From Mesorhizobium loti (GTDB lineage Bacteria > Pseudomonadota > Alphaproteobacteria > Rhizobiales > Rhizobiaceae), in the NCBI RefSeq assembly GCF_013170705.1, contig NZ_CP033334.1, forward strand, positions 1,899,501-1,963,500: a DNA stretch of 64,000 nt. Reading direction: 5' to 3'. Both the position numbers and the translations under genes were made by a program. Of this stretch, positions 31,889-40,699 are shown one piece after another. Position 1 is the stretch's first letter. Each line of letters opens with the position of its first letter. The notes under the pieces are model-generated. The model searched no databases. It had not been told where the DNA came from and worked only from the letters and a program-made list of their open reading frames with translations.

Positions 31889-31933
31889 CCAGGATTTAGA
31901 TGAAACGGGCGGACGCGCCCTGAAAGACAAAGC

Positions 31934-33604
31934 ATGTACCGTTACGATGAGTTCGACCACGATTTTGTCCAGGCCCGCGTCGCCGAGTTCAGCGACCAGG
32001 TCCAGCGCCGGCTGTCCGGTGAGATCACAGAGGACCAGTTCCGGCCGTTGAGGCTGATGAACGGCGTCTACCTGCAACTGCACGCCTACATGCTGCGCAT
32101 CGCGGTGCCCTATGGCACGCTGAACAGCAAGCAGTTGCGCATGCTTGGCCACATCGCGCGCAAGTACGACAAGGGCTACGGCCATTTCACCACGCGCCAG
32201 AATATCCAGTTCAACTGGCCGGCGCTGTCGGACATTCCGGCGATCCTGGCCGATCTGGCAAGCGTCGAGATGCATGCCATCCAGACCAGCGGCAACTGCA
32301 TCCGCAACGTTACCGCCGATCATTTCGCCGGTGCCGCGGCCGACGAAGCCGCCGATCCGCGCCCCTATGCGGAAATCCTGCGGCAATGGTCGTCGGTGCA
32401 TCCGGAATTCTCGTTCCTGCCCCGGAAATTCAAGATCGCGGTGACGGGCGCCGAACGCGACCGCGCCGCCATCCAGACGCATGACATCGGCCTGCACCTG
32501 AAGAAGAATGCTGCCGGCGAGCTGGGCTTTGCCGTCTATATCGGTGGCGGCCAGGGCCGGACACCGATGGTGGCAAGGAAGATCCGCGACTTCCTGCCGG
32601 AAGCCGACCTGCTGTCCTACTGCACGGCGATCCTGCGCGTTTACAACCTCTATGGCCGCCGCGACAACAAGTACAAGGCGCGCATCAAGATCCTCGTCCA
32701 CGAGACCGGCGTCGATGAGATCACCCGTCAGGTCGAGGCCGAGTGGCAGGAGTTGAAGGACGCCGAGCTGAAGCTGCCGGACGCCGACATCCGTGCCATC
32801 GAAGCCTATTTCGCGCCACCGGAACTGACCGAGCGGCCGGAAGGTGATGCCGCCGTCAAGCTGGCGCGTCTCGATTCCAAGGGTTTCTCGGAATGGCTCG
32901 ACCAGAACGTGGTGACGCACCGCCATCCAGACTACGCGGCGGTGACGATCTCGCTCAAGGGCATCGGCGAGGTGCCGGGCGATGCGTCGGACAGCCAGAT
33001 GGAAGCGGTCGCCGACATCGCTGAAAAATACGCCTTCGACGAGCTGCGCGTCAGCCATGAGCAAAACCTGATCCTGCCGCATGTGGCGCGCGCCGACCTC
33101 AAGGCGGTCTATGACGCGCTGGTCGATATCGGGCTGGCGACGGCCAATTCCAATTTGATATCGGACATCATCGCGTGCCCCGGCCTCGACTATTGCGCGC
33201 TGGCCACTGCACGCTCGATCCCGATCGCGCAGGAAATCTCGCAACGCTTTGCCTCCCTGGAACGGCAGCGCGAAATCGGTGAGTTGAAGCTGAAGATCTC
33301 CGGCTGCATCAATGCCTGCGGCCACCACCATGTCGGCCATATCGGCATCCTCGGCGTCGAGAAGAAGGGCTCCGAACTCTATCAGGTGACGCTGGGCGGC
33401 TCGGCCGACGAGAACACGTCGGTCGGCGAGATCATCGGCCGGGGCTTTTCATCGGAAGAGATCACCGACGCCATCGAGCAGATCGTCGAGACCTATCTCG
33501 GCCTTCGGCTCAACCCACAGGAAAAGTTCATCGACGCCTACCGCCGTGTCGGTCCCGCGCCGTTCAAGGAGGCGCTCTATGCTGGCGAAGCCAAGGCCGC
33601 TTGA
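31934..33604 (+). CDS. cysI: Assimilatory sulfite reductase, siroheme [4Fe-4S] hemoprotein
   Basis: 556 residues with the repeated ferredoxin-nitrite/sulfite reductase halves. The siroheme/iron-sulfur ligands are C415 and C421 (IACPGLDYCALA) and C458 and C462 (ISGCINACGHH). It reduces sulfite to sulfide with six electrons; the operon (siroheme synthase before, APS reductase after) argues for sulfite over nitrite. No flavoprotein cysJ is nearby, so the electron donor is probably ferredoxin or a distant reductase. Its last 26 bases overlap the cysH start. Confidence 0.92.
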   Translation: MYRYDEFDHDFVQARVAEFSDQVQRRLSGEITEDQFRPLRLMNGVYLQLHAYMLRIAVPYGTLNSKQLRMLGHIARKYDKGYGHFTTRQNIQFNWPALSDIPAILADLASVEMHAIQTSGNCIRNVTADHFAGAAADEAADPRPYAEILRQWSSVHPEFSFLPRKFKIAVTGAERDRAAIQTHDIGLHLKKNAAGELGFAVYIGGGQGRTPMVARKIRDFLPEADLLSYCTAILRVYNLYGRRDNKYKARIKILVHETGVDEITRQVEAEWQELKDAELKLPDADIRAIEAYFAPPELTERPEGDAAVKLARLDSKGFSEWLDQNVVTHRHPDYAAVTISLKGIGEVPGDASDSQMEAVADIAEKYAFDELRVSHEQNLILPHVARADLKAVYDALVDIGLATANSNLISDIIACPGLDYCALATARSIPIAQEISQRFASLERQREIGELKLKISGCINACGHHHVGHIGILGVEKKGSELYQVTLGGSADENTSVGEIIGRGFSSEEITDAIEQIVETYLGLRLNPQEKFIDAYRRVGPAPFKEALYAGEAKAA

Positions 33605-34343
33605 CCGTATCGCCGCTGTCGATGACGGCGTCGCCGCCAAGGCGGCGGGGTTCGATGCGCTTTACGGTCATCTGAAGCCGCTCGAGATCATCGAACGCTC
33701 GGTTCGCGAACTGTTTCACGACGAGATCGCCGCCGTGTCGTCGTTCGGCGCGGATTCGGCTGTGTTGCTGCACATGATCGCCGAGGTCGACCGGTCGCTG
33801 CCCGTCATCTTCCTCGATACCGGCAAGCATTTCGAGGAGACGCTCGGCTACCGCGACGCGCTCGTCGCCGATTTCGGGCTGACCAACATCCAGGTGATCA
33901 AGCCCGAGGAAGCCGCACTGGAGCGGATCGACCCGACAGGCAATCTGCACCAGAGCAACACCGATGCCTGCTGCGACGTGCGCAAGGTCGAGCCCTTGGC
34001 GCGCGGCGTGGCACCGTTCCGGGCCTGGTTGACCGGGCGCAAGCGCTTCCAGGCCTCGACGCGGGCGGCGCTGCCGGTGTTCGAGGCGGTCGGCGCGCGC
34101 ATCCGCATCAATCCGCTGGCGCACTGGACGACATCGGACCAGGCTGAATACATGCGGGCGCACGCGCTGCGCGAAAATCCGCTGGTCGCCTATGGCTATC
34201 TGTCGATCGGCTGCTTTCCGTGCACGCAGCCGGTACAGCCGGGCGAGGACGCGCGCAGCGGCCGCTGGGTGGGTCACGCCAAGACCGAGTGCGGCATTCA
34301 CCTGTCGGGGCTGGAGAAGTCGCTGACCGACGCATCCCTGTAG
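33579..34343 (+). CDS. cysH: Assimilatory adenylylsulfate (APS) reductase
   Basis: 254 residues of the PAPS/APS reductase family. CC131-132, C212 and C215 (SIGCFPCTQP) bind the [4Fe-4S] cluster that marks the APS-using form, and C238 (KTECGIH) is the catalytic cysteine. It reduces APS to sulfite with thioredoxin, supplying CysI. ATG 33579 is preceded by AAGGAGG and lies inside the end of cysI, so the genes are coupled. A cruciform repeat follows its stop. Confidence 0.93.
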   Translation: MLAKPRPLDRIAAVDDGVAAKAAGFDALYGHLKPLEIIERSVRELFHDEIAAVSSFGADSAVLLHMIAEVDRSLPVIFLDTGKHFEETLGYRDALVADFGLTNIQVIKPEEAALERIDPTGNLHQSNTDACCDVRKVEPLARGVAPFRAWLTGRKRFQASTRAALPVFEAVGARIRINPLAHWTTSDQAEYMRAHALRENPLVAYGYLSIGCFPCTQPVQPGEDARSGRWVGHAKTECGIHLSGLEKSLTDASL

Positions 34344-34377
34344 GATATGCTGATAATCAGGTGAGGCTGGCCTTCCA

Positions 34378-34439
34378 GGCTTCCCGTGCTTCCGGTGCTT
34401 ATGTACTTCAAGTACGCTCCGCCCCGGTTCTCGGAAGCC
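34378..34439. repeat. Multi-arm palindromic repeat in the cys operon
   Basis: Three nested pairs share one centre: GGCTTCC (34378-34384) with GGAAGCC (34433-34439), CCGG (34392-34395) with CCGG (34424-34427), and GTACTT (34403-34408) with AAGTAC (34410-34415). This is a 62-bp cruciform-like element of the kind scattered in rhizobial intergenic DNA. It lies between cysH and the DUF934 gene and may weaken read-through or process the message. Confidence 0.6.
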
Positions 34440-34505
34440 GTCTCGGTGCAGCCTGGCTTGAGTCTCGACACATCCTTGGCTCCTTTGAATATTTAGGAAT
34501 TCTTG

Positions 34506-35039
34506 ATGACCGAAACGACGACACCGGAGACACGGCTCTGGACTCCGGAGGGGTTCCGCGAGGACGAATGGGCTCATGCCGAGAATGCGGACGCGCTCTC
34601 CGGCAATGGCCGCTTCATCCTGCCGCTGCAGGCATTCCTTGACCTTGATCCCGAGGTGCGCCGGTCCGCCAAGGAGCGGCTCGGTGTCGTGCTGCAGCCA
34701 GGCGATCAGCTCGAGAAGATCGCCGACCTGCTCGACCAGCTGTCGCTGGTGGCGCTGGTTTTCCCGGCCTTCAGCGATGGGCGCTCCTTCTCCAAGGCTG
34801 AACTGCTGCGCAGCCGCTATCATTTCGAAGGTGCCGTTCGCGCCACCGGCCAGGTGCTGGTCGATCCTCTGCCGCATATGCTGCGCCTTGGTTTCGACGA
34901 GTTCGAGATCTCGAATCCGGTGCTGCTGAAACGCCTGGAAGAGGGCCGCACCGGCGGGCTGGGTCTTTACTATCAGCCAGCCGCCGTGCCGGAGCCCAAG
35001 GGCCCGAAATATTCCTGGCGGCGCCTTCGCAACAGCTGA
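34506..35039 (+). CDS. DUF934 protein of the sulfate assimilation cluster
   Basis: 177 residues. DUF934 members nearly always lie beside cysI/cysH in proteobacteria without CysJ, and are thought to assist sulfite reduction. The conserved core is seen in VALVFPAFSDGRSFSKAELLRSRYHF and VLVDPLPHMLRLGFDEFEI. It is separated from cysH by a 162-bp gap containing a palindromic repeat, so it may have its own promoter. Its biochemical role is not established. Confidence 0.85.
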   Translation: MTETTTPETRLWTPEGFREDEWAHAENADALSGNGRFILPLQAFLDLDPEVRRSAKERLGVVLQPGDQLEKIADLLDQLSLVALVFPAFSDGRSFSKAELLRSRYHFEGAVRATGQVLVDPLPHMLRLGFDEFEISNPVLLKRLEEGRTGGLGLYYQPAAVPEPKGPKYSWRRLRNS

Positions 35040-35135
35040 CGTTGGGGTAATTCCGCACATCTTTACATAGGCCGTAATCGAGCTTTCTCTTGGGCATCCG
35101 GACGGAAACATCCGCCGGGTGCAAGGGAGGACGTC

Positions 35136-36743
35136 ATGGATTTCGACTATGTCATCGCCGGTGGTGGGTCCGCCGGCTGCACGCTTGCCGCGCGGCTGTC
35201 CGAGGATCCATCGACAACGATCTGCCTGATCGAGGCCGGCGGCGCGGGCAGCAACCTGCTTGTCCGCGCGCCGGCAGGCATCATCGCCCTGTTGCCGGGG
35301 CGGCCGAAGATCAACAACTGGGCGTTCGAAACGGTGCCGCAGCAGGGGCTTGGCGGCCGCAAGGGCTACCAGCCGCGCGGCAAGGCGCTGGGCGGATCCA
35401 GCGCCATCAATGCCATGCTCTATACGCGCGGACACCGCGGCGACTATGACGAATGGTCGGACCTCGGCTGCGACGGCTGGTCATGGGACGAGGTGCTGCC
35501 CTATTTCAGGCGGGCGGAAGGCAATCAACGCGGCGCTGATGCCCTGCATGGCGGTGACGGCCCGCTGCGGGTTGCCGAGCAGCAAGAGCCACGTCCGCTC
35601 TCCCGGGCCTTTGTCGAGGCCTGCGGTGAAAACCAGATTCGCCGCAACGATGATTTCAACGGAGTCGAACAGGAAGGTGCCGGACTTTATCAGGTGACGC
35701 AATTCTGGGGCGAACGCCGCAATGGCGAGCGCTGCTCGGCGGCCGCTGCCTATCTGCAGCCGGCCATGAAAAGGTCGAACCTGACCGTCATCACCGGAGC
35801 GCATGCCACCGCGGTCATCCTCGACGGCAAGCGCGCCACCGGCGTGCGGTATCGCACGGGGAAGGGCGAAGCCGTTGCGAAAGCCAGGCGCGAGGTGATC
35901 GTCTGTGGTGGCGCCTTCGGTTCGCCTCAGCTCCTGCTGCTGTCGGGCATTGGCCCGGCCGCCGAGCTAGCCATGCATGGTATTCCGGTCATTCATGAAC
36001 TGCCCGGTGTTGGCAAGAACCTCCAGGACCACCTCGATTTCATCATGGGCTGGACGTCGAAGGACGCCGACATGATGGGCATCGGCCTGCGCGGCCTGCC
36101 TGGCCTGCTACGGCACATGCTGCGCTGGCGGAAAGATGGGGGCGGGATGATCGCCACGCCCTATGCCGAAGGCGGCGCCTTCCTCAAATCCGATCCGGCG
36201 ATGGAACGGCCCGACCTGCAACTGCATTTCTGCATAGCCATCGTCGATGATCACGGCCGCAAGCTGCATATGGGATATGGCTTTTCCTGCCATGTCTGCG
36301 TGCTGCGGCCGCATTCGCGCGGTGAGGTCGGGCTGTCGACTCATGATCCCATGGCACCACCGCGCATCGATCCGCGCTTTCTTTCGGACGAACGCGACGC
36401 AGAGCTTTTGCTCAAGGGGGCCAGGATGATGCGTGGTATCCTGGAGGCGCCGGCGCTGGCCAGATATCGCCACAAGGAAATCTACACCGCCGGTGCTTCG
36501 AGCGACGCGGAGTTGATGTCCCACATCCGTGCCCGCGCCGACACGATCTATCACCCGGCCGGCTCTTGCAAGATGGGCGTCGACGAGATGGCGGTGGTCG
36601 ATCCGCAATTGCGGGTGCGCGGACTGCAGGGGTTGCGGGTGGTCGACGCCTCGGTGATGCCGACGCTGATTGGCGGCAACACCAACGCGCCGACCATCAT
36701 GATCGCTGAAAAGGCGGCGGATATGATCAGAGCAGCCGCTTGA
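35136..36743 (+). CDS. GMC-family FAD oxidoreductase (choline dehydrogenase-like)
   Basis: 535 residues. The amino-terminal FAD motif is IAGGGSAGC at residues 7-15, GMC signature 1 is [19 protein letters not shown], and the carboxy end carries the catalytic His region [10 protein letters not shown] and the FAD-closing [20 protein letters not shown]. The family oxidises alcohols (choline, glucose, polyethylene glycol). With no betaine genes nearby the substrate is not choline for certain. It has a GGGAGG site and stands alone between the cys cluster and the DJ-1 gene. Confidence 0.9.
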   Translation: MDFDYVIAGGGSAGCTLAARLSEDPSTTICLIEAGGAGSNLLVRAPAGIIALLPGRPKINNWAFETVPQQGLGGRKGYQPRGKALGGSSAINAMLYTRGHRGDYDEWSDLGCDGWSWDEVLPYFRRAEGNQRGADALHGGDGPLRVAEQQEPRPLSRAFVEACGENQIRRNDDFNGVEQEGAGLYQVTQFWGERRNGERCSAAAAYLQPAMKRSNLTVITGAHATAVILDGKRATGVRYRTGKGEAVAKARREVIVCGGAFGSPQLLLLSGIGPAAELAMHGIPVIHELPGVGKNLQDHLDFIMGWTSKDADMMGIGLRGLPGLLRHMLRWRKDGGGMIATPYAEGGAFLKSDPAMERPDLQLHFCIAIVDDHGRKLHMGYGFSCHVCVLRPHSRGEVGLSTHDPMAPPRIDPRFLSDERDAELLLKGARMMRGILEAPALARYRHKEIYTAGASSDAELMSHIRARADTIYHPAGSCKMGVDEMAVVDPQLRVRGLQGLRVVDASVMPTLIGGNTNAPTIMIAEKAADMIRAAA

Positions 36744-36879
36744 CTCCGGTCCAGGTCGACCCGGGATACTGTTTTCGTGTGCCATGAAGGGCTTGCTCCG
36801 CCCTCCGGGAAGAAAACTGGTCGTACCAATTGTGCGATTTGCGCTTTTCCTTTTGTCGTCCTGCCCTTAGGATAAGCTA

Positions 36880-36900
36880 TTATTTCATGACCCGAAATAA
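36880..36900. promoter_or_regulatory. Inverted repeat before the DJ-1/PfpI gene
   Basis: TTATTTC (36880-36886) and GAAATAA (36894-36900) form a perfect 7-bp inverted repeat with a 7-base centre, 27 bp before the ATG and just ahead of the GGGAGG ribosome site. Its position suits a repressor site over the leader; the regulator is not known. Confidence 0.45.
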
Positions 36901-36926
36901 ATAAGGCCACAAGGGAGGAACCGGGA

Positions 36927-37547
36927 ATGGCTGGCAAGAAAATATTGATGCTCGTTGGCGAGTTCAGCGAGGAGTACGAGATCTTCGTCTTTGAACAGGC
37001 CATGCATGCCGTCGGCCACACAGTGCATGTCGTCTGCCCGGACAAGAAGGCCGGCGATGTGCTGAAGACCTCGCTGCATGACTTCGAAGGCCACCAGACC
37101 TACACGGAAAAGCCCGGCCACGACTACATCCTCAACAAGACGTTCTCCGAGGTGGATCCGGCCAAGTACGACGCCGTCTACGCAGCGGGAGGACGCGGTC
37201 CCGAATACATCCGCATCGACAAGCGCGTGCAGGCGCTGGTGCGGCATTTCCACGAGGCCGGCAAGCCGATCTTCACCATCTGCCATGGCGTACAGATCCT
37301 GATTGCTGTCGACGGTGTGGTCCGGGGCAGGGAAGTCGCGGCACTGCACTATTGCGAGCCGGAGGTAATGTTGGCGGGGGGCATCTACATCGATGTCGCG
37401 CCGACCGGTGCCCATGTCGATGGCAATCTCGTTTCAGCCAAGGGCTGGCCGGGTCTGTCCAACTTCATCCGGGAGTGCCTGAAGGTGCTGGGCACCGAGA
37501 TCCGCCACGGCGAGATCCTGATGCGCAATGAGCGCCAAGCAGCATGA
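36927..37547 (+). CDS. DJ-1/PfpI family protein
   Basis: 206 residues of the class I glutamine amidotransferase-like superfamily. The nucleophile-elbow cysteine is in IFTICHGVQIL, with an acidic residue in the opening strands (LMLVGEFSEEYEI) as usual for the family. Members act as glyoxalases, deglycases, proteases or chaperones; the sequence does not pick one. It has a strong GGGAGG site, an inverted repeat upstream, and an intrinsic terminator after it, so it is a single-gene unit. Confidence 0.87.
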   Translation: MAGKKILMLVGEFSEEYEIFVFEQAMHAVGHTVHVVCPDKKAGDVLKTSLHDFEGHQTYTEKPGHDYILNKTFSEVDPAKYDAVYAAGGRGPEYIRIDKRVQALVRHFHEAGKPIFTICHGVQILIAVDGVVRGREVAALHYCEPEVMLAGGIYIDVAPTGAHVDGNLVSAKGWPGLSNFIRECLKVLGTEIRHGEILMRNERQAA

Positions 37548-37557
37548 ACAGGGAAAC

Positions 37558-37595
37558 GGCCGCCGCGCATCATCGCGTGGCGGTCTTGCTATTTT
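37558..37595 (+). terminator. Terminator of the DJ-1/PfpI gene
   Basis: GGCCGCCGCGC (37558-37568) pairs over 11 positions, with two G-T pairs, to GCGTGGCGGTC (37575-37585), followed by TTGCTATTTT. It starts 11 bp after the stop codon. Confidence 0.75.
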
Positions 37596-37601
37596 CTGGT
37601 T

Positions 37602-37675
37602 TTGACGCAATTCCCTGGGGAAAGCGGCCACGCGCCTCCCCAGGAAAACCGTTTCACACTTTTCCTGGAATTGCC
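37602..37675 (-). repeat. Post-stop palindromic element, copy A
   Basis: On the minus strand the element begins GGCAATTCCAGGAAAAG directly in the stop codon (TAG) of the desaturase gene and ends GGAATTGCGTC, 74 bp. Inner GGAAAA / TTTTCC and outer GCAATTCC / GGAATTGC arms allow a long hairpin. A shorter copy follows rpoN at 56509. It may act as an mRNA 3' end structure. Confidence 0.7.
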
Positions 37676-38697
37676 TAGGCCGAGGCTCGTGCCTCACCGA
37701 ACGACACCAGCTTGCGGCGGTTTTCGTCCCACAATGCCAGTTTGACGCAGCGCAGGCTGTCGAGCAGAGTGACGCGGCCAATGCCGCGCAGTTCCGGATA
37801 ATCCCGCAACACTTCCTGCAGCCGGTAGCCAGGCACCTTGGCGGAGAGGTGATGGACGTGGTGGACGCCGATATTGCCGGTGAACCAGTTCAGCACCGGC
37901 GGCAGGTCGTAATAGGACGAGCCATGCAGGGCGGCATGCTGGAATTCCCAATCGTCATCCTTTGCCCATTGCGTCTCCTCGAACTGGTGCTGGACATAGA
38001 ACAGCCAGATGCCGGCCGAGCCGGCGAGAACGACGATCGGCAGATGGACCACCAGGAACGCACCGGGGCCGACGGCCCAGATAAGCAGGGCCGACGCAAG
38101 CGTGATGGCGAGATTGGTGGTCATGGATGATACCCAGGGCGTCAAGCCGCCGCGCATCATGCCGACGGGCAGCCTTTGCGAAAAGATGAACAGCCAGATC
38201 GGTCCCAGACCGAACATCACCAGCGGGTGGCGATAGAGACGATAGCCAAGGCGCCCGCGCCAGGACAATCGGCGGTATTCGGCAACGGTCAGCGTCAGGA
38301 TGTCGCCCATGCCGCGCTCGTCGAGATTGCCGGCGCTGGCATGATGGGTCGCGTGGGCGCGCCGCCAGCAATCGTATGGAGTCAGCGTCAGGACGCCGAG
38401 CGCGCGGCCGATCCAGTCGTCGGCATAGCGGTTGGCAAAGAAGGACCCATGGCCGCAATCATGCTGGATCATGAAGATGCGCACCAGGAACCCGGCCGCC
38501 GGAAGGATCAGGATCAGCCCCCACCAATGGCCGTAGGCATAAGCGGCCGCGGACATGGCCCAGAGCGTGGCGAAAGGAATGAGGGTGATCGCGAGTTCTA
38601 TGGCGCTGCGCCGCCGGTCCGGCTTCTTGTAGCGTGCCAGGATCTTCAGCCAGGCTCGCTTGCTGTTGGCGGCCGCGTCAGGAGAAATCATGTTCAT
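37675..38697 (-). CDS. Membrane fatty acid desaturase
   Basis: 340 residues, an integral diiron desaturase. Three His boxes are visible: HDCGHGS, HATHH and HHVHH, and about four to six hydrophobic helices surround them. It would introduce a double bond into acyl chains of membrane lipid, or modify another lipid. The start (MNMISPD) has no strong ribosome site. A palindromic element begins in its stop codon. Upstream lies a palindromic operator candidate (38744-38771). Pairing with electron donors is not shown by the neighbourhood. Confidence 0.9.
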   Translation of the reverse strand: MNMISPDAAANSKRAWLKILARYKKPDRRRSAIELAITLIPFATLWAMSAAAYAYGHWWGLILILPAAGFLVRIFMIQHDCGHGSFFANRYADDWIGRALGVLTLTPYDCWRRAHATHHASAGNLDERGMGDILTLTVAEYRRLSWRGRLGYRLYRHPLVMFGLGPIWLFIFSQRLPVGMMRGGLTPWVSSMTTNLAITLASALLIWAVGPGAFLVVHLPIVVLAGSAGIWLFYVQHQFEETQWAKDDDWEFQHAALHGSSYYDLPPVLNWFTGNIGVHHVHHLSAKVPGYRLQEVLRDYPELRGIGRVTLLDSLRCVKLALWDENRRKLVSFGEARASA

Positions 38698-38743
38698 CAG
38701 GAAGCATAGGCGGAGGTGCTGCCCTCCCGCAAGATGGCAATCA

Positions 38744-38771
38744 CGCGAAATTACTGTGTGTAATTGTCGCG
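38744..38771. promoter_or_regulatory. Imperfect palindrome upstream of the desaturase gene
   Basis: CGCGAAATTAC and GTAATTGTCGCG form an imperfect inverted repeat (one bulged base) centred about 60 bp upstream of the desaturase start. Desaturase genes are often under TetR-type regulators (DesT/FabR), which would bind such a site; this is an inference. Confidence 0.4.
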
Positions 38772-38831
38772 CGACAGGCCATCCCGGCCTGGTCTTCCGA
38801 ATTCCGCAATGCAGCGAAGCCTGCCAGATGG

Positions 38832-39032
38832 CTATCGGCGGCCGTCACCAAGGCTGTTTCTCTCCACCCGGTCCAGCCGGTCAAGCAACTCGCTGAACCG
38901 GGTGGGAATGTCGGCCTCGGCGCGGAAAGCCGGCAAGGTGCGCAGAAAGCGTGTCATCGCCTCGGCACCGAACTGGCGCCTGACTTCGGTGGCGAGCTTT
39001 TCTCCTTTTTCTGCCTTGTCGCGAGTCATCAT
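38832..39032 (-). CDS. Small hypothetical basic/helical protein
   Basis: 66 residues starting MMTRDKAEKGEKLATEV; unrecognised. The composition is charged and helical, with a conserved-looking FGAEAMTRFLRTLPAF middle and a carboxy end SELLDRLDRVERNSL. An AGGA lies eight bases before the first of the paired ATG codons, so this start is chosen over a longer in-frame start at 39104. It is divergent from grpE. Confidence 0.6.
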   Translation of the reverse strand: MMTRDKAEKGEKLATEVRRQFGAEAMTRFLRTLPAFRAEADIPTRFSELLDRLDRVERNSLGDGRR

Positions 39033-39189
39033 TTTCAAAATCCTGTGTCGGCTTCGAAACTCCTCCAGCAAGGGAATGGTTCCCGCATCACGCTTCCGTG
39101 GCAAGCGAAGCCGGCAGGTAAGGTAAAGTTTGAATTAAAATCAAAGTAACGCCATTGGTCGCGGTTCAGGCCGGTCCGGTGGCTTACCC

Positions 39190-39218
39190 CTTGATTTTTG
39201 GCCGCCAAACCTCGATAT
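39190..39218 (+). promoter_or_regulatory. Promoter of grpE
   Basis: CTTGAT (39190-39195), 17 bases, CGATAT (39213-39218). The pair sits between the rhizobial housekeeping consensus (CTTGAC-N17-CTATAT) and the RpoH one, as often found for dual-controlled chaperone genes. The predicted start is near 39225, about 35 bp before the ATG. Confidence 0.55.
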
Positions 39219-39260
39219 CGGGCACAAAATCCATACCATTCGAGATGACGGGAAACGGCG

Positions 39261-39893
39261 ATGAGCGACCAGGCAAAAGACGAACGCGCGCCCAGTGAAG
39301 TCGAGGCGGCAGAGGCCAATGCCGAGCGCACGGAAGGCAGTATCGACGGCGATTATGAAGCGCTTGTGCGGCTGCTGAAGGAAAATGAAGAGCTGAAGGA
39401 CCGCGCGCTGCGCGTCGCGGCCGAGATGGAGAACCTGCGCCGCCGCACCGCACGCGACGTGCACGACGCGCGCACCTATGCGGTTGCGAATTTTGCCCGC
39501 GACATGTTGTCGGTGTCGGACAATCTGCGCCGCGCACTAGACGCCATTCCCGCCGAGGCCAAGGCGTCGGGTGATGCCGGCTTCAAGGCGCTCATCGAGG
39601 GCGTCGACCTGACCGAGCGCGCCATGCTGTCGGCGCTGGAACGGCACGGGGTCAAGAAACTCGCGCCGGAAGGCGAGAAGTTCGACCCCAATTTCCACCA
39701 GGCAATGTTCGAAGTGCCCAATCCCGACGTTCCGGCCAACACGGTGGTCCAGGTTGTGCAGCCGGGCTATTCGATCGGCGAACGGGTGCTTCGCCCGGCC
39801 ATGGTCGGCGTCGCCAAGGGCGGCCCGAAAATCGCCGCCGAGGCGCCGGTCGAGCCGGGGCCGGTGAATGAGCAGGCGGAGAAGGATGCTTGA
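39261..39893 (+). CDS. grpE: GrpE nucleotide exchange factor
   Basis: 210-residue cochaperone that releases ADP from DnaK. The long coiled coil begins near residue 28 and runs through [21 protein letters not shown], then the beta-wing head carries [11 protein letters not shown] and [18 protein letters not shown]. The length is usual for rhizobia. In many relatives hrcA precedes grpE; here the upstream gene is a divergent small protein and no hrcA is in the window. A promoter with a heat-shock-like -35 lies before it. Confidence 0.95.
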   Translation: MSDQAKDERAPSEVEAAEANAERTEGSIDGDYEALVRLLKENEELKDRALRVAAEMENLRRRTARDVHDARTYAVANFARDMLSVSDNLRRALDAIPAEAKASGDAGFKALIEGVDLTERAMLSALERHGVKKLAPEGEKFDPNFHQAMFEVPNPDVPANTVVQVVQPGYSIGERVLRPAMVGVAKGGPKIAAEAPVEPGPVNEQAEKDA

Positions 39894-39894
39894 T

Positions 39895-39922
39895 AGGGCA
39901 GTAGGGCAGTAGGGCAGTAGGG
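39895..39922. repeat. Tandem octamer repeat
   Basis: AGGGCAGT occurs three times in a row (39895-39918) followed by AGGG, starting two bases after the grpE stop. The reverse complement CCCTACTGCC recurs at 39993-40002 just before the next gene, so the array can fold back onto it. Slippage could change the copy number. Confidence 0.65.
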
Positions 39923-40008
39923 AACACTGAGAGCCGTATCAATCGCCTGGCTTCGTGTTATCTATAATAGATACTGCCCCATTTCCTTACTCCCCTACTG
40001 CCTTAGCC

Positions 40009-40641
40009 ATGCATCCCATCGCCCTTCTCGACTATGCCGGCGTTGCCGTTTTCGCGGCGACCGGGGCGTTGGCTGCGTCGCGCAAGCAACTCGACATCAT
40101 CGGTTTCCTGTTCCTGGCCAGCGTCACCGGTATTGGCGGCGGCACGTTTCGCGACCTCATCCTCAATGTGCCGGTGTTCTGGGTGGGAAACCGCGACTAT
40201 GTGCTCATCTGCGCTGTCGTTGCGGTCCTGGTCTTCTTCACCGGGCACCGTGTCGAATCCCGTTACAAGCTGTTGCTGTGGCTCGACGCCATCGGGCTGG
40301 CCGCCTTTTCGGTGATGGGCGCGGCAAGGGGCCTCGCAATCACCGGTTCGCCCGTGGTTTCGATCATCACCGGCATGCTGACCGCGACCTTTGGCGGCAT
40401 ATTGCGCGATCTCCTGGCCGGTGAGCCTTCCGTGCTGCTGCGGCCGGAAATCTACGTCACGGCGGCCCTGGCCGGCGCCGCCATCTTCACTCTGGGCGAT
40501 GTCGCCGGATTGCCGCAGATTGTCTCGGGGTTGGCCGGCTTCGTCGTGGCGCTCGCCGTGCGCGGTGGCGCGCTGCGTTTTGGCTGGTCGTTTCCGTCGT
40601 ACAGGAGCCGGCCGGGAAGGCGGCCGGAGGATATTCCGTGA
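40009..40641 (+). CDS. TRIC/UPF0126-family membrane protein
   Basis: 210 residues, seven predicted helices, with two internal repeats each carrying the glycine-rich motif (SVTGIGGGTFRDLIL and MLTATFGGILRDLLAG). The family forms trimeric intracellular cation-type channels; bacterial members conduct K+ or may move glycine. ATG 40009 is chosen; an upstream in-frame start lies in the tandem-repeat region. It lies 115 bp after grpE. Function in this organism is not known. Confidence 0.88.
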   Translation: MHPIALLDYAGVAVFAATGALAASRKQLDIIGFLFLASVTGIGGGTFRDLILNVPVFWVGNRDYVLICAVVAVLVFFTGHRVESRYKLLLWLDAIGLAAFSVMGAARGLAITGSPVVSIITGMLTATFGGILRDLLAGEPSVLLRPEIYVTAALAGAAIFTLGDVAGLPQIVSGLAGFVVALAVRGGALRFGWSFPSYRSRPGRRPEDIP

Positions 40642-40699
40642 GTGAGCAGGAAATAGTCAGTGGTCAACAGGCAGTCCGTGATGTCGCGGCGTACTCGCT

